Assembly: GCF_033958435.1 (NCBI RefSeq)
Contig: NC_134137.1
Span: forward strand, 174,233,501-174,297,500
Direction: 5' to 3'
Source of the DNA: Carettochelys insculpta
Taxonomy: Eukaryota; Chordata; Testudines; Carettochelyidae
Length of the DNA: 64,000 bases
A model generated the notes under the pieces. The model saw nothing but the letters and a program-made list of their open reading frames with translations. It made no database searches and had not been told where the DNA came from. Both the position numbers and the translations under genes were made by a program. Shown here piece by piece: positions 1 through 11,221 of this stretch (its first letter is position 1; every line of letters begins with the position of its first letter).

Positions 1-2056
1 CATCTCCTGTTGCCCTCCTTTGGCAGTGGAGTAACTCAGCACTAGGAGTTAATTAACTCTCTCCATGTCCATTCAGGATTTAGAATTCAGAATCAGCATT
101 TTGTCATATGGCTATGAGATGAAGTTTGAGTCTGTTCCTGTAGCCAGGCTGCGTACGGCAAGAACAGAATGGCACATCCTGTATTGGGCAAACATTGAAA
201 TTCATTTTGAAAATTATCAATGAGTGTTGCACAGCAGATTGATTTTTGTGTGCGTCTCTCTCTCATTATACTTTTTGGCCAGTATATTACAGACAGCCAT
301 ATGGTCCAATAAAAAAAGTCTGTATATGCTTGTCTCACATAATATACATGAAGATGGGATAATTAACACTGATTAAATCACTCTAAAACACATGTGAAAC
401 ATAATCTTACAAATTAGTTAATTGGAGTTGGTTGGCCAACTCTTTAGTTTTTGGCTGACTACTAACAAGTCAAAGATGATGTTTCACAAAGATGTGGATA
501 ATATGCTTCCACTATGTGCATTGCTTGTGCTATAAAAACGAGATTTTCTTATTCTTTGAATGAAGGATACAAAGCAGGGTTCTCATTACCCTGCTCCAAC
601 TACTTGCAAGTTCATCATTCCCAAGACAATAAGGAAACCTAGCAATAGATTACCTCTTCTCACTTTCTTACCGATGTTGTGATCTCAAAGGAAGCTGAAT
701 GAATGACTGGATGAAATGTCTCTCAGGTGCAACTCTGACTTTAGTCAGGCTGAATTTGGCCTATTGTGTATCAGCATTTGGCCTTTTGCATTCAGAAGCT
801 GTGAAAGGAAGTACGTAACAGAAGGCCGAGTTACCCACATGGCATTTTCTGGAAGACTATTGTAAAGAGCATAACATAAGTTTTCTCTTTCGGACATGAA
901 GAGTGCTTAGATTAGGACACAGAAAACTTTGCAGAGCTCTCCTTTTCGGAAAGAAATATTGAGTGCGTTGCTTTTCTGTTTCTCTCTCATGTAGTTGTAG
1001 CCTCAAGGATTTATCTCCAGCCAATATACTTTCTCTGTTTATTTTGAATAACCAAAGTGTTTGCTGACAAAGGCATAAGTCCTTTTATATACTAAAACAG
1101 CAGCAATCTTTCTCCTGCTCTCACACTTACAGAGCTACAGTACTAAATCAATGTCAATAAAACATCTGTACTTAACAGCATAGTTTATAGTCCAGTCTAA
1201 AACAAAATTATGGATGTGTTGGTTGGGACTACCTAGTTAAACAAGTTATATTTTACACTTAAATCAGGGATTCAGTCTCTGTGTTGTATAACTACAACAC
1301 CTCATCCCCAAACTGACAGCCCTTTCTCATTGTGTACAGAATAAATTTTCAGAGCATTTACCTGTATGTTAATTAGCTTTAGTTAAAATTAATTAGAAGT
1401 GGTTCCTTTAAGAAATTTACCATGTTTGTTCTTATGAAATGATTACAAGAATGGAACGATGCAGGGGTTTCAAATTTCCCTTCTTACTGTAATTAATTGA
1501 AAGGTTGTGCATTTACTATATTCGAAGAAAATAGATTTTTAAAATACCAAATACACTTACCAGCTCATGATTATATAAGTAACAGGCAGGCTCAGGTTCC
1601 AGTAAATGTACCATTGAGACATCAGAAATGACTCAACCTATCATTTTCCTAGTCACAACACTTTCCTACCTTTTTAAAACCACACTCACAGGTCCAACTA
1701 GATTAACTAGTACTTAGGGATGGAAGTGGTGCTCTCCTCTGCCTGACTATTCCTGTTCAAAGACGTCAGCACCACCAGGTCCTATTCTGATGTGCAGTGC
1801 CTGGTTTAGTTCCATGCTGTCAGTACTGCTGGCCTCATAGATCCTGAACTGCCAATTCAGCTTGATCTGGTCACACCTACACACTCTAGATACCTAGTTC
1901 AGAATATTTAGGTGGTACACCCCAACCACAGAAGACTCTATACTATATGGGATAGGTGTCCTTCGGCAAAGCCTGCTGGCTTCTTTGGTTGAACTTTAAT
2001 CCTGTCCCTAAACTATTTCACTGCCTATGAAACAAAAGAAATCCACTAAACCCTGA
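1..2056. other. unique AT-rich non-coding DNA
   Basis: No gene, RNA or clear repeat was recognised here. Open frames are short (under about 85 codons) and show no family motif. Sequence is AT-rich with scattered stop codons in all frames. Confidence 0.6.
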
Positions 2057-2495
2057 GGCTACATCTACACTAGAGAGTTTTGTTGACAAAATCGGGGTTT
2101 TGTCAGCAAAACTCACGGAGCATCTACACACAAAATGTGTTTTGTTGACAGTCTGTCGACAAAACTCAGCACTTCCACCAACCGAGTTCTGCCTCTCCAC
2201 AATGAGGAATGATGCCTTTGTTGGCAGTTTCTGTCGACAAAAATCCTGTGTAGACACAACAGGGGGCCCTCTGTCAACAAACAGGGTTTCCAGTTCACTG
2301 GGCAGCCCTGTTTGCTGTGCTTCTGGTTGTTCATTCTGTCAAGAGAGTGGCCGGGCAGTTTGGACGGTGTCTGTCAACAGGGTGGATCGCTGTTTCGATC
2401 TGCTTTTGTGGACATGATCTGCTGAGAGAAGTTTTGCTGAAGATCTCTTCTGACTGTAACTTCTGTCAACAGATCACTGTAGTGTAGAGATAGCC
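2057..2495. mobile_element. MITE, GGCTACATCTACACT-ended family (copy 1)
   Basis: The left end reads GGCTACATCTACACTAG and the right end reads as its imperfect inverse (GTAGTGTAGAGATAGCC). The inside is rich in TTTTGTTGACA and TGTCGACAAAA blocks that pair with each other, and it has no coding capacity. Flanking triplets are TGA and AGA, so a target duplication is not proven. A right-end fragment of the same family lies at 11222-11313. It is inferred to be a non-autonomous DNA transposon. Confidence 0.7.
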
Positions 2496-2834
2496 AGAAG
2501 GTATCTTGAAAATATATGTGCCTTTTCATAATACAATCATGGAGACACATCTATTATCCTTTATTGGATCAAAATTTAGACAAATTCCAAATGAAGCAAC
2601 AAAACACACCGTATTGAATTATGAGTGAGAATTTATGTAAAAGAGTGTGGTCAGTGCTTGTTGACTTCTCCCCCACCCCCCAGGGAGAGTGGACACATTT
2701 CACCCTCTGTCTTCTATCTTGTGACAATGGGATACTGAAACAGGCAACAATTCTTGATACAGAATGTCATTCTAAAGTTAGAGAAAGGAACAGAGGCTCA
2801 GGAAAGCTTGGTCCTATTCCTGACTTTGATTTCC

Positions 2835-3035
2835 TATTTGACCCCAGGTCAAGTCATTTTAAACTCTCTGGTGAAGTTCTGGCCCTGGTGAAGTCAATGG
2901 CAAAACTCCCATTGTCTTCAAAAGATCTAGAATTTCATTCTACCTTCCTGTTTGGCCATGTGTAAAATGGAGATAACACTCACTTTTGTATGGTGTTTTG
3001 AGATGCCTTGATGAAAACCACTAGGAATGTATAAA
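2835..3035 (+). repeat. MIR-like (CORE-SINE) remnant
   Basis: The order 'accccaggtcaagtcatttt' followed downstream by 'gtgtaaaatggagataac' matches the conserved 3' part of MIR-type SINEs (the 'caagtcacttaacctctctg ... tctgtaaaatggggataa' landmarks). It is interrupted at about 2872-2922 by a small palindromic repeat. This is a heavily diverged, ancient copy with no function implied. Confidence 0.6.
2872..2922. repeat. small palindromic amniote repeat, fragment
   Basis: Contains 'gaagtcaatggcaaaactcc' next to a 'ttctggccctgg' block. The same arrangement recurs at 49745-49812 and 60517-60590, so it is a dispersed repeat. Here it sits inside the MIR remnant and must be the younger insertion, if the MIR call is right. 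Confidence 0.5.
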
Positions 3036-3040
3036 TTATT

Positions 3041-4818
3041 GATAATATCAGTAAAAATGTAAATGCTTCAGAGAGAAGGAGTCTTACATTTCCATTCTTG
3101 GCCTGCCCACAGGAATGGAGCAGATAGCAGTGGGAAGGAACAGGGTGGCTTACACATGGTACTGAACTAACTCACTTTCCCAGATGAGTTGATATATAGG
3201 TTGCCTAGCAGAGAAATCTGTAGTTTGAGACAAGTTTGGTTCTGTCATTTAACTATTATCTATGGAAGAAGTTCTGGATCTTTGCAACATTCCTTAAAAT
3301 ATTGCATGTCTTCATAATGCATATCAAAAATAAAATAGTCCTGTTTATTTAAATACAGAAATATGTATTCAGCTATTTAATCAAGATTATTTAAATACAA
3401 ACTGGATCTCTGCCAAGAAATGTAAAGAAATGACTGGAAAATAGTGTTCAGGATCACAAGTAGGAGTATCTTCCTGCTTAGAAGAGGAGGCTGTAATATC
3501 AACTATAACATTTAGTGCTTTAAAAATACATATTGATTGTGTGATACAGAATGACCTGTAGCTGTTAACATGACAGTTCAGAAGCAAGATAACCTATTAA
3601 AATTAGAATTCATTAGTTGTTATCATCTTGTTTACACTGTAATGTGGGCTTCATGGATGTAGGGTAGCCACTGCAGGATAAACAACCTGAACTCCTCTCT
3701 TGGTAATTTATTGTGTAAATTACCACTATGTGTAAATCTGGCAGTTAACATGTATCATTCATTCTGTGTTTAATTTGGTGGTTATAAACTCATTTTGAGA
3801 CAGATAATTCACTCGACTCAGTTGTTTCTCGTTTAACATAATAACAAGTTGTTTTAAACAATTAAAACAAAGAAGAAAGACAAAAGGTAGTTTTTTTTTT
3901 AATTTTGTAAATACAATGTGCTGCTTTGCTACATTTGGCCCTATGTAGATTATAAAGCTAATAGTGACCATTGTTATCCTTTAGTTTGCCTTCTTTTATA
4001 ATACAGTCCATAGAATTTCCTTGAATTAATTCTTGATCATCGGACAACATTGCCCCTCATTCACTTCACACTGAAAGGGTAGAGCTTAGAAATGGGCGTA
4101 AACTGAAAAAATCTGATTCTGCATCTGGATACTGAACAACCAGTGTCCTGGGGTGTTTGAAACTATGGATTTGTTTGCATTTATTTATGAAGATAGGGCC
4201 ATTTTAGGGGTGTGTGTTTCAGATTCTCATCACAAAGCTTGCTGGTGATTTAGATCTAGGGCTATCAGTTAAGATGATCTTCAGCTGAAACTGAACAGTA
4301 CGGACATTTTATGGCCAGCAAGAGGGATCAAATAAGATATTCCACTGTTCAAATGTTCACAGATGATCACAGCTGATTTTGGTTTATGGTTCAGCTCTAG
4401 ATCCCATTTATCTGAACCCTCAGGTAAATGAGAAAATGGTGATGGTTAAAAGGTAGAAAATTCCAGGGTAACTGGTGTGACTTGGATCTGTCTGTGGACA
4501 GTGTGTGTGATTAGCACAAATTTTACAATGAGGGTGAATGAAATTAGGTTCTTAAATAAAAGTGACTTGATTTTCAGTGGTTTTAGGCACACACAAATCC
4601 CTCTGCAATCGATGTGCTCTGTAGTTCTCAGTATAATTCTAGGTCTCTCAGTGCCATATGAAATGATGACATGAAAAACACATCTGAACTGAACATTCTT
4701 GATAGGGTTATAATAAAGGGAACATCAGTAAAGCAAAGGTAAGTGACAAGAGTTTTACTCCCTAAACACTAATTATGAGTAAGTGCCAGAGAAATAGTCA
4801 CCAGACAAATCACTGAAG
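3041..4818. other. unique AT-rich non-coding DNA
   Basis: Nothing recognised beyond a short T run near 3891-3901. There are no coding motifs and no inverted-repeat boundaries. Confidence 0.55.
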
Positions 4819-5165
4819 CCGTGTCTACTGTCTACGCATCACTCCCTTTCCGGAAGGGGAATGGAAATGACTGAGATCGAAAATGCAAATGAAGCATGGA
4901 TTTACATATCTTGTGCCTTATTTGCATATTCTTGTGTGATCACACTTCCAGAAGTGGCTTTTCCAGAAGCAAAAACAGCTATGTGGATGGGGTTCCTTTG
5001 TTTAAAAAAACAAACAAACAAAAAAACCTGTTTCTGAAAGAACCCTTCTTCTTGAAATGAAAGCTGAAGAAGGATTCTTTTCAAAATGGAGTTGTTTGTT
5101 TTTCTGAAGGAACCCTATCTACACGGCTGTTTTTGCTTCTGGAAAAGCCTTGGCTGGAAGCACAA
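4819..5165. mobile_element. palindromic MITE-like element
   Basis: The left end 'gccgtgtctactgtctacg' resembles the other transposon ends in this window. A long inverted repeat is visible: 4958-4996 (ttttccagaagcaaaaacag...) pairs with 5109-5147 (...ctgtttttgcttctggaaaa). Weaker pairing extends outward to about 4945 and 5165. The space between the arms holds an A/C-rich simple tract (about 5003-5027). The right terminus is not clear, so it may be truncated or rearranged. Confidence 0.55.
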
Positions 5166-5784
5166 TTGTAACTGCCCACAGGTAGACTCAAACCTAAGCC
5201 CTCTGGAGATTACTGCAGGCACCTCTGTCTCTGGAGCTAAAGGCCAGGGCCGCTCCGCTTAGGCTGTAGAGGACACTTATTCTTTCCCTGTGACGTGGTC
5301 TTGGTACCACTGCATGGGACAGTTAACCACAGAGGGTGCATCTACACTAGCCCCTTGTGTCGAAATTAATTTCGAAAGGGGGGCCAATTTCGAAAGAGGC
5401 TGCAGAGTGTCTACACGCCCAACAGCCTCTTTCGAAACTGTTTTTGGAGAAAAGGGGCACAAATTTTGAAACTGCTCTTCCCATCTGGGATCCAGAAGAG
5501 CGGCCCCTTTCGAAACCAAATTTCAAAATAGGGCATGTGTAGACGCTCCAGGCCCACAATTTTGTAATTACGGGTCTGCCATGGTGGCAGCTCCAGGGAG
5601 TGCAGAGACACGCTAGCAAGCCCCAGCGGGGCTCTATGGGCTCTGGGCCAGCCCCTTAAAGCCGCATGGCCCCGGAAACCCCGTGCAGGAAGCTCAGAGC
5701 GTGCCCAGGGCCTGAGGAGCATGAGCTCTGCCTGGCACACGCTCCAGCAGCCCAGACAGACACACCACACAGCCCATCAGCTGG

Positions 5785-7029
5785 ATGGCGAGCCCCCCAC
5801 ACTCTAGGAACCCCCAGGAGGCCACCACCTCCCAGCCCAAGGTGTCGCCTAGGGAAGAGCCAGGGCCAGAAAAGGGGGGGCCCCTCCTGGACAAAGCCGA
5901 GGTAAAAGACCTCCTCGGCCTCTGGGCGGAGGAGGAGGTGCTGCTTCATAGCACTGGGTGGCCCTGCAAAGCAGCTGCCTTCAAGCATCTATTACTGGGA
6001 CTACGGAAGTGGGGACACTCCCAGCACACGGCTGCTCAGGTCCGATCCAAGGTGAAGGAGCTGAGGCAGGCCTATAGCCAAGGTGCCCACATTGCCGGGC
6101 ATTGGAACAGCTCCTCAGCCCGAAGGACATCCCCAAGCCGTCGGCGGCGATCGACACAGGTGGGCCCAACACTGACCAGGAGATAGACCCACAGGGACAG
6201 ACAGGACCCTCAAGCCAGACCATACCAGCGGAGCCAGGGAGCGACTTGGAGGATGGGGGGCTGCTCGTGATCGCAGTCAGCTCCAGTACCTCCAGCCAGG
6301 CCCCCTTGAGGCCGGTGTCCCTGGACCTGTTCTCTGGAGCCCCAGGTAGGTAATGGGTGGATCGGGAGGGCCGAGGGGGGCCTATCCCACAGTCCCCTGC
6401 CCCATCCCAGACCCAGACGCAGCGCCACCCAGCACCTGCACCCGTGGACAGCACCCCAACCCTCCTGACTGGGAAGGGATGTGGGGGCCGTACTGCAGCC
6501 AGCGGTCGCCACACAGATGAGGTCCCAGCGGGCACATGGGAGCCCCAAGGGGGGATGGTCCAGGGATGATGGGGGTGACACGGGTGGAGCCCCCCCGGCC
6601 CAGGCGACAGCACTGACAGATGGCATCTCTCCCCCTTGTGTCTCCACAGCATCATCCTCTGAGGGCTGGACCACACCCCTGCCACCATCTGACGGAGCCG
6701 GAGAACCCTCCTCCTCATTGCCCAGGCTGCTGCCTGCTGAGCCCCGGAGGGCCTGATGGTGACACCATTACGACCCTCAGGAGGCGGCAGAGGCCTACAC
6801 TGCAGCCATCCGGGAGCAGACTACCGTGCTCTGGGAGTGGCTGCAGATGGAGTGGGAGGACAGGGCCTGGTGGAGGGAGGTCTGGGCCGAGGCGGCCCCA
6901 GCTCTCCAACGGCTGGCCCCCCTGCCGGCTCCCCTGCCACCCTTGTCTCCCCCCACTGCCCCCGAACTCACCTCCCTCTGCCACTCCACCCCACCCTGTC
7001 CGCCTGGCTTGCCCTGGGCCGCTGGCTGA
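5785..7029 (+). pseudogene. Myb/SANT-like DNA-binding protein of a Harbinger element (two exons, broken)
   Basis: Exon 1 (5785 to 6345) encodes a trihelix/SANT-type domain: LLGLWAEEEVL, then a GLRKWGH segment, then QVRSKVKELRQAY. This is the arrangement of the Myb-like ORF of PIF/Harbinger elements, which binds transposon ends and recruits the nuclease. The reading frame slips around 6100, after which a second frame continues with an acidic Ser/Pro-rich linker to GAP. A splice donor CAG|GTAGGT lies at 6345/6346 and an acceptor CTCCACAG at 6649. Joining them (304-bp intron, phase 1) puts the frame straight into exon 2, which reads ASSSEGW and later AAEAYTAAIREQ and EWLQMEWEDRAWW, the usual C-terminal helix. 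Two in-frame TGA codons (6757, 6763) plus the frameshift make it a pseudogene. The family call is from motif memory; the intron is seen in the sequence. Confidence 0.65.
6346..6649 (+). other. predicted intron of the Myb-like gene
   Basis: It begins GTAGGTAAT after CCCAG and ends in a short pyrimidine stretch then CTCCACAG. The exon frames on either side differ, and removing exactly this 304-bp segment makes them continuous. That is direct support for it being a real intron rather than chance. Confidence 0.55.
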
Positions 7030-7577
7030 TTGCCAGTGTGAGCCAGGGGGAGGATCTCCCCCTGGGGTCCCCCAGCACCCTTTCCCCCCCGCCTCACCTA
7101 GTCAACCCCTACCCTTAGCCCCTGGCTGATCCTACCTCCCCGTCCTGCCAGCCTGCTCCCGGCCCCGACCCTCTGATTTTGAAAGCCCCTTCTTCCCCCT
7201 TGGGTTTTGGAAGAAGGGGCTTTCGAAGTCTGGGGGGTCCTTTTGGAAGGCCCTTGTCTACACAGGCAGCGTGCATTTCAAAAGCGGCACTTTTGAGTCA
7301 CGCATGGCTGGCATTATGCTAATGTGGCACTGAATATTCATGGCAGCACCTCATTAGCATCTGCCGAAATCCCTCATTACCATGTCCCCTCCAAAAGGAG
7401 GGGGCTAGTGTAGATGTGACCAAAATATCTCACAGGCCACGTATAGAACCTCAGTGTGTCTCCTGTGGCCCTCGGGCTGCAGATTGTCCACAAGTCATTT
7501 TCCTGCCACCTAGCAGAATTCTCAGGCCTGAGCTAGACAGTCAGTGCTCCCCCTACAAGGTATGGGCTGAAATTAAG

Positions 7578-7691
7578 GGGGAAGTCGCTCAAACGGTAGA
7601 GCGCTCATTTAGCATGTGAGTGGTAGTGGGATGCATGTGAGTGGTAGTGGGATGCATGCGAGTGGTAGTGGGATGCATGCCTGCATTCACC
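7578..7691 (+). pseudogene. tRNA-Ala(AGC)-like pseudogene with a triplicated T-arm segment
   Basis: The first part follows a eukaryotic tRNA-Ala(AGC) closely: acceptor GGGGAAG, D-arm CGCTCAAACGGTAGAGCG, then the anticodon region CATTTAGCATGTG with AGC in the loop. The variable loop and 5' T-arm then repeat as three 21-bp units (7614-7634, 7635-7655, 7656-7676), each reading ATGTGAGTGGTAGTGGGATGC or one base different. It then resumes as CCTGCATTCACC, matching the 3' T-stem and acceptor strand. The A box is intact. The expanded arm cannot fold as a normal tRNA, so it is called a pseudogene. A tRNA-Ala-headed SINE is an alternative. Confidence 0.7.
7614..7676 (+). repeat. three tandem 21-bp units inside the tRNA-like gene
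   Basis: Period is exactly 21 bp over three units. Units 1 and 2 are identical; unit 3 differs by one T-to-C change (ATGCGAG). A partial fourth unit (ATGC) continues into the tRNA 3' arm. Confidence 0.85.
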
Positions 7692-7773
7692 CGTGGCTTT
7701 TTACTTACAACCGGAGACCATTTATTTCAAAGTCATTTGTTTCAATTGTGAAGAATATGCATTATTTCACAAG

Positions 7774-7972
7774 GGGAGAGAGAGCTCAGGGGTTGGAGCG
7801 TTGGCCTGCTAAACTCAGGGTTACGAATTCAATCCTCTAGGAGGTTGCTTAAGGGCCTGAGGTAAACAGATTTAAAAAAAAATGTGAGGGGTGGTGCTCA
7901 CTTGCTCTGTGAGGGCAGGGGACTGGACTCAATGACCTTAGAAGGTCCCTTTCAGTTCTACAAGATAGGTGT
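7774..7972 (+). repeat. tRNA-derived SINE, Cry/tortoise-like
   Basis: The head is tRNA-like: GAGCTCAGGGGTTGGAGCG as A box and GGGTTACGAATTCAATCC as B box. The tail reads GGACTGGACTCAATGACCTT then GAAGGTCCCTTTCAGTTCTA, the CR1-type 3' end used by turtle SINEs. A second copy is at 44343-44520. Cry-type SINEs are characteristic of cryptodiran turtles, so this is the main taxonomic clue. The family name is from memory. Confidence 0.7.
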
Positions 7973-9582
7973 CTATTGCCCTGTATTAAGTAATCACCTA
8001 AAAATGGAATCTTCAGAATCCAACAAGCTGAGTGGGTAACTGCCTAAGTCAGCAAGGAGTAAAATGTGAAGGAGAGACAAGTTAGGTGGCTGACCTGATT
8101 GGTGGACCAACCAGAGACAGATGGTGGACACCAGCCTACCCTTGGGATCCTCAGCTACAAACCTTCATTTGACAGCCAAGCCAGGTCAGCCCCTATACAG
8201 CACAGGTAATAGCAGCCAAAACCATTTTGCTTTCTTGCTCATGTTTGGTATCTGACACTCACCCGATACAGGTATCATACCTTTTTCTTTCTGAAACAAC
8301 ATGCATGTGAAAACTGCCACATAAAATAGAAAGCTTTGGATTGTAGTCCGAAATTCTGGATTTAAACAAAAGAAATCAGTCCTGCCAACGAGTGATAAGG
8401 TAATAAAGTAGCCAGATGTAAAGAGCTGCAAACACTGTTCTTACCTCAGTCATTCAAAAAACGAATCAGGATGTCAAAAATCCAGACATAGGTTTTTTAA
8501 TCTCATGATTTATAAGACACACTTAGGGTTCCTTTTACTGACCTTTGTGGTTTCTGAACATTTAGGGTGAAGTTGGGCCACATTAGGCAGCTTTCCTTCA
8601 CAATCACGAGGCTCTGAATTTTTTTAAATGACAGCGGAGATTCTCATGTAATGTAAGCACTTAACTCCAGGAGCTGCCGTGTCAGGAGAAGCATCACATG
8701 ACTCACAATACACTGAGCGCTGACGATACTGAAAAATAATGTTTCATTCTTTAACAAAAAAGCTGTATTTAACTGAGAGAGTATTAACACGGTTGTTCTA
8801 CACAAAGCTGAGCAAAATCTGATATTTCTACCCTACATCTCTTTACAGTCTGGAATCTGCAGCAAGATTAGAAGCACAGATGTGGTGAGGAGGAAGTGCT
8901 AAGATGCAAGAATTTAAGCTTGCTCTGATACTTACAGTGATCTGTGTCTTTAAAGAAAGCAGCTCTGGTCCCACAGGCTTCCAAGCAGCCAGGAAGAGGT
9001 TAATGACCTCTTTTGGGCACAATCAGCTACAGGCCTGTGCATCTCTCAGACCTAATGCACCTGGAGAAGGCAACACTCAAGGAAGGATTCCAGCTTAGCA
9101 ACTAGTATTACTTAGAAGAAAGCAGAGCTAGATCAGAGTGGGAGAAGGAATTCAGCAAGTTGTTGAAGATACCCTGCTGCCTGATTTGACTCCCTGGGAA
9201 AAATGATGGACTCTTTGTACTTCTTCAGAGCCTAGAAAACTCTGCTTGGCTCCTTAGTGTGATGAAGGGTTAGAAATGTAGTCCCATCTCAGAGACATTT
9301 GAGTTGCAGGCCCTCTGGGAGCACTCAGCTTTGCCTTTTTCACATGGTCTGTAGCCGTGGATAATTGTTAACATGGACAACGGTTAACTCACAGCAAGAG
9401 AGAGCATTGTCTCCCTGATACGTGTAGGCTGAGAGCTGGTGCCCTTTCCAGGCTGACTGCAAAGCAACCCTGCTTGCAACAACTGTTGGGGACAGAGGAA
9501 GTGCCTTACTTACGCTAATGGAGAGCTGTAAAGGTAAATCCTGTCATGGCTTTATAGCTGATTGCTGTTGCTGACTCTAGAG
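7973..9582. other. unique non-coding DNA
   Basis: No family motif was recognised. Short open frames only, no terminal repeats and no tRNA-like boxes. Confidence 0.55.
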
Positions 9583-9890
9583 CAGGCGTTCTCCTCCTTT
9601 TTCTTTCTGGTGTAGGGGAGGGGCTGTGGACTTGAGACACAGGAGGGGTGCTCAGGGCTCCAGTCACCAGGTGGGGGAAACTCAGGGCTTCAGCTGCTCA
9701 GGTGGGTGCTGGGGATTGGTCCTCAGACTCTCAGCTTAAGCCCTGCAAGGGAGAGGGGTGGACTCAGGGATTCTTCCTTATGGGTGCCCCAGGGCTCAGA
9801 GCTCTGGGCTTTGAGTGTGGGACACTGGCTTTGGGTCTTTTCAGCCCTGGGGGCACAGAGCCTGGTGGAGACCTGTTGTGCTAAAGCGTG
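9583..9890. mobile_element. hAT-type non-autonomous transposon
   Basis: The left end CAGGCGTTCTC resembles the hAT terminus seen in many amniote elements, and the right end AAAGCGTG is its imperfect inverse. It is flanked by 8-bp direct repeats CTCTAGAG (9575-9582) and CTCTAGAC (9891-9898), 7 of 8 identical. Eight bases is the hAT target-duplication length. No coding capacity. Confidence 0.6.
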
Positions 9891-9929
9891 CTCTAGACAC
9901 TGATGGACTGTATGCAAAAGATATTTTTG

Positions 9930-9951
9930 CCCTCCCCTCCCCTCCCCTCCC
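9930..9951 (+). repeat. (CCCCT)n simple repeat
   Basis: Four tandem CCTCC-type pentamers, followed by a C-rich run. Confidence 0.9.
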
Positions 9952-10580
9952 TACCCCCACCCACTGCGAGAGGTCTAATACTGACTGTTTATCTGTATAA
10001 AGCAGTTCTTTGTTGTAGGGGTTTCTTATGAAAAGTGAACATGATAAATGAGAAACTGTCTTGAAAACACTCAACACAAGTTTGTTTAATTTTTCAACTT
10101 TTCAAAAAGGCTTTTTAGCTCATTAAAGATCTTTGTTCTGTGGGTAGTTCAGCAGATACTGTCTAAAGTTAGCCATACCTATAGACATGTTAGCATGGGT
10201 AACTAATGACTTCACTGATGAGCCACACAGGTGACTTCATTGAAATACGAGTGGAGGTCAGGTCAAAGAATATTGTACTGAAGTGTAAGCTTTCTCATGT
10301 TTTGTAGTATTGGGAGGTGTTTTTGTGCATAAGGCCCTAATGACCTTTCCCATTTCTTTTCTCTTCTCTCCACTTCCCCCTAAAAGGCACAGAAAAAGAT
10401 ATTGTAATGATCAAATTCCATATGTTTGAACTCTTGATGTAATAGAGGTACAGTCAGCTAATGATAGTGTATGTTTTTACTGGCTCTGTTGTTGCTTGTT
10501 TTATACACAGATAAGCAGAGGTTTTCTTCTGGTCACAGCAGGTCAGTAGTAAAGCTGGGAGAGAGAGCGGGAGAGAGAGA

Positions 10581-10621
<41 letters not shown>

Positions 10622-11221
10622 CCTGTGAGGTTTTAGAGGGTGTATAAGTAACTCAAATACTTTTCTGATGAGTTTATTTTCCAATGGACAGCCTACTCTA
10701 AATTCTGACTTCCTGAGGGCAATCTTCGCTCATCAGTGTTTGCTTCCCACAGCCAGTTCTCCACAAAACTTTTCACAAGTGATGTAGAAGAATATTTGAG
10801 TCAAATATTTAAGCTGAGTTGTTAAATTTATGCACCTAAATTTGGATTTGCTGTTTGATCATACATATAGTATACACTTTAAAGCAAAACTTTTATCTGT
10901 AGATAATCCAAGCATGACACCTGGACATACAGCATCTCCTTTACTTTTAGCCTGCACACTATGTACATTTTTTAAAACATTAGCTGCAACAAAACTTTTA
11001 CATTTGTTAGGCTGAGTGCTTCTAGTAATCGTACCCAGTTATGTGACTCAGGAGCCACATTTGTAACTAATATGAATCAGAAGACCCACATGATTACTGT
11101 ATCCCCTGTGCACAATCCTACCAAACACACTCTAGAACCATGAAAATGGGAGTATTTGGTTACATTTAAATTAACTAACTTATTCCATATTGCAGATGAA
11201 GCATGAGGCCTTTGTCTTCTA
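9952..11221. other. unique non-coding DNA with a dinucleotide microsatellite
   Basis: Apart from the GA/GT tract at 10561-10616, nothing was recognised. The sequence is AT-rich without coding motifs. Confidence 0.5.
10561..10616 (+). repeat. compound (GA)n-(TG)n microsatellite
   Basis: An interrupted GA tract (10561-10583) runs into about 16 TG units (10584-10616). On the reverse strand this produces an artefactual His-Thr open frame. Confidence 0.95.

Larger units (their letters stand above)
5334..7421 (+). mobile_element. PIF/Harbinger-like transposon carrying a Myb-like gene only
   Basis: Terminal inverted repeats are clear: GGGTGCATCTACACTAGCCCC at the left and GGGGCTAGTGTAGATGTGACC at the right. 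Flanking triplets AGA and AAA could be a decayed 3-bp target duplication, which is the length PIF/Harbinger elements make. The 2.1-kb interior is GC-rich, unlike the surrounding AT-rich DNA, and carries one spliced Myb/SANT-like pseudogene on the plus strand. I find no DDE nuclease inside, so it would have depended on a nuclease supplied elsewhere. The right-terminal 100 bp also resembles a mini-element at 38957-39051. Confidence 0.7.

Noticed and set aside
2621..2965. 114-codon plus-strand open frame
   Set aside because: It overlaps the MIR remnant and palindromic insert and has no protein family motif.
5656..7129. Many overlapping open frames on both strands across the GC-rich Harbinger interior
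   Set aside because: High GC removes stop codons by chance. Only the plus-strand SANT-type frames carry family motifs; the others are shadows.
7614..7676. CRISPR-like array (three 21-bp repeats)
   Set aside because: Units are directly abutting without spacers and lie within a tRNA-like gene in a vertebrate genome.
10454..10684. Minus-strand frame with a His-Thr repeat
   Set aside because: It is the translated (TG)n microsatellite.
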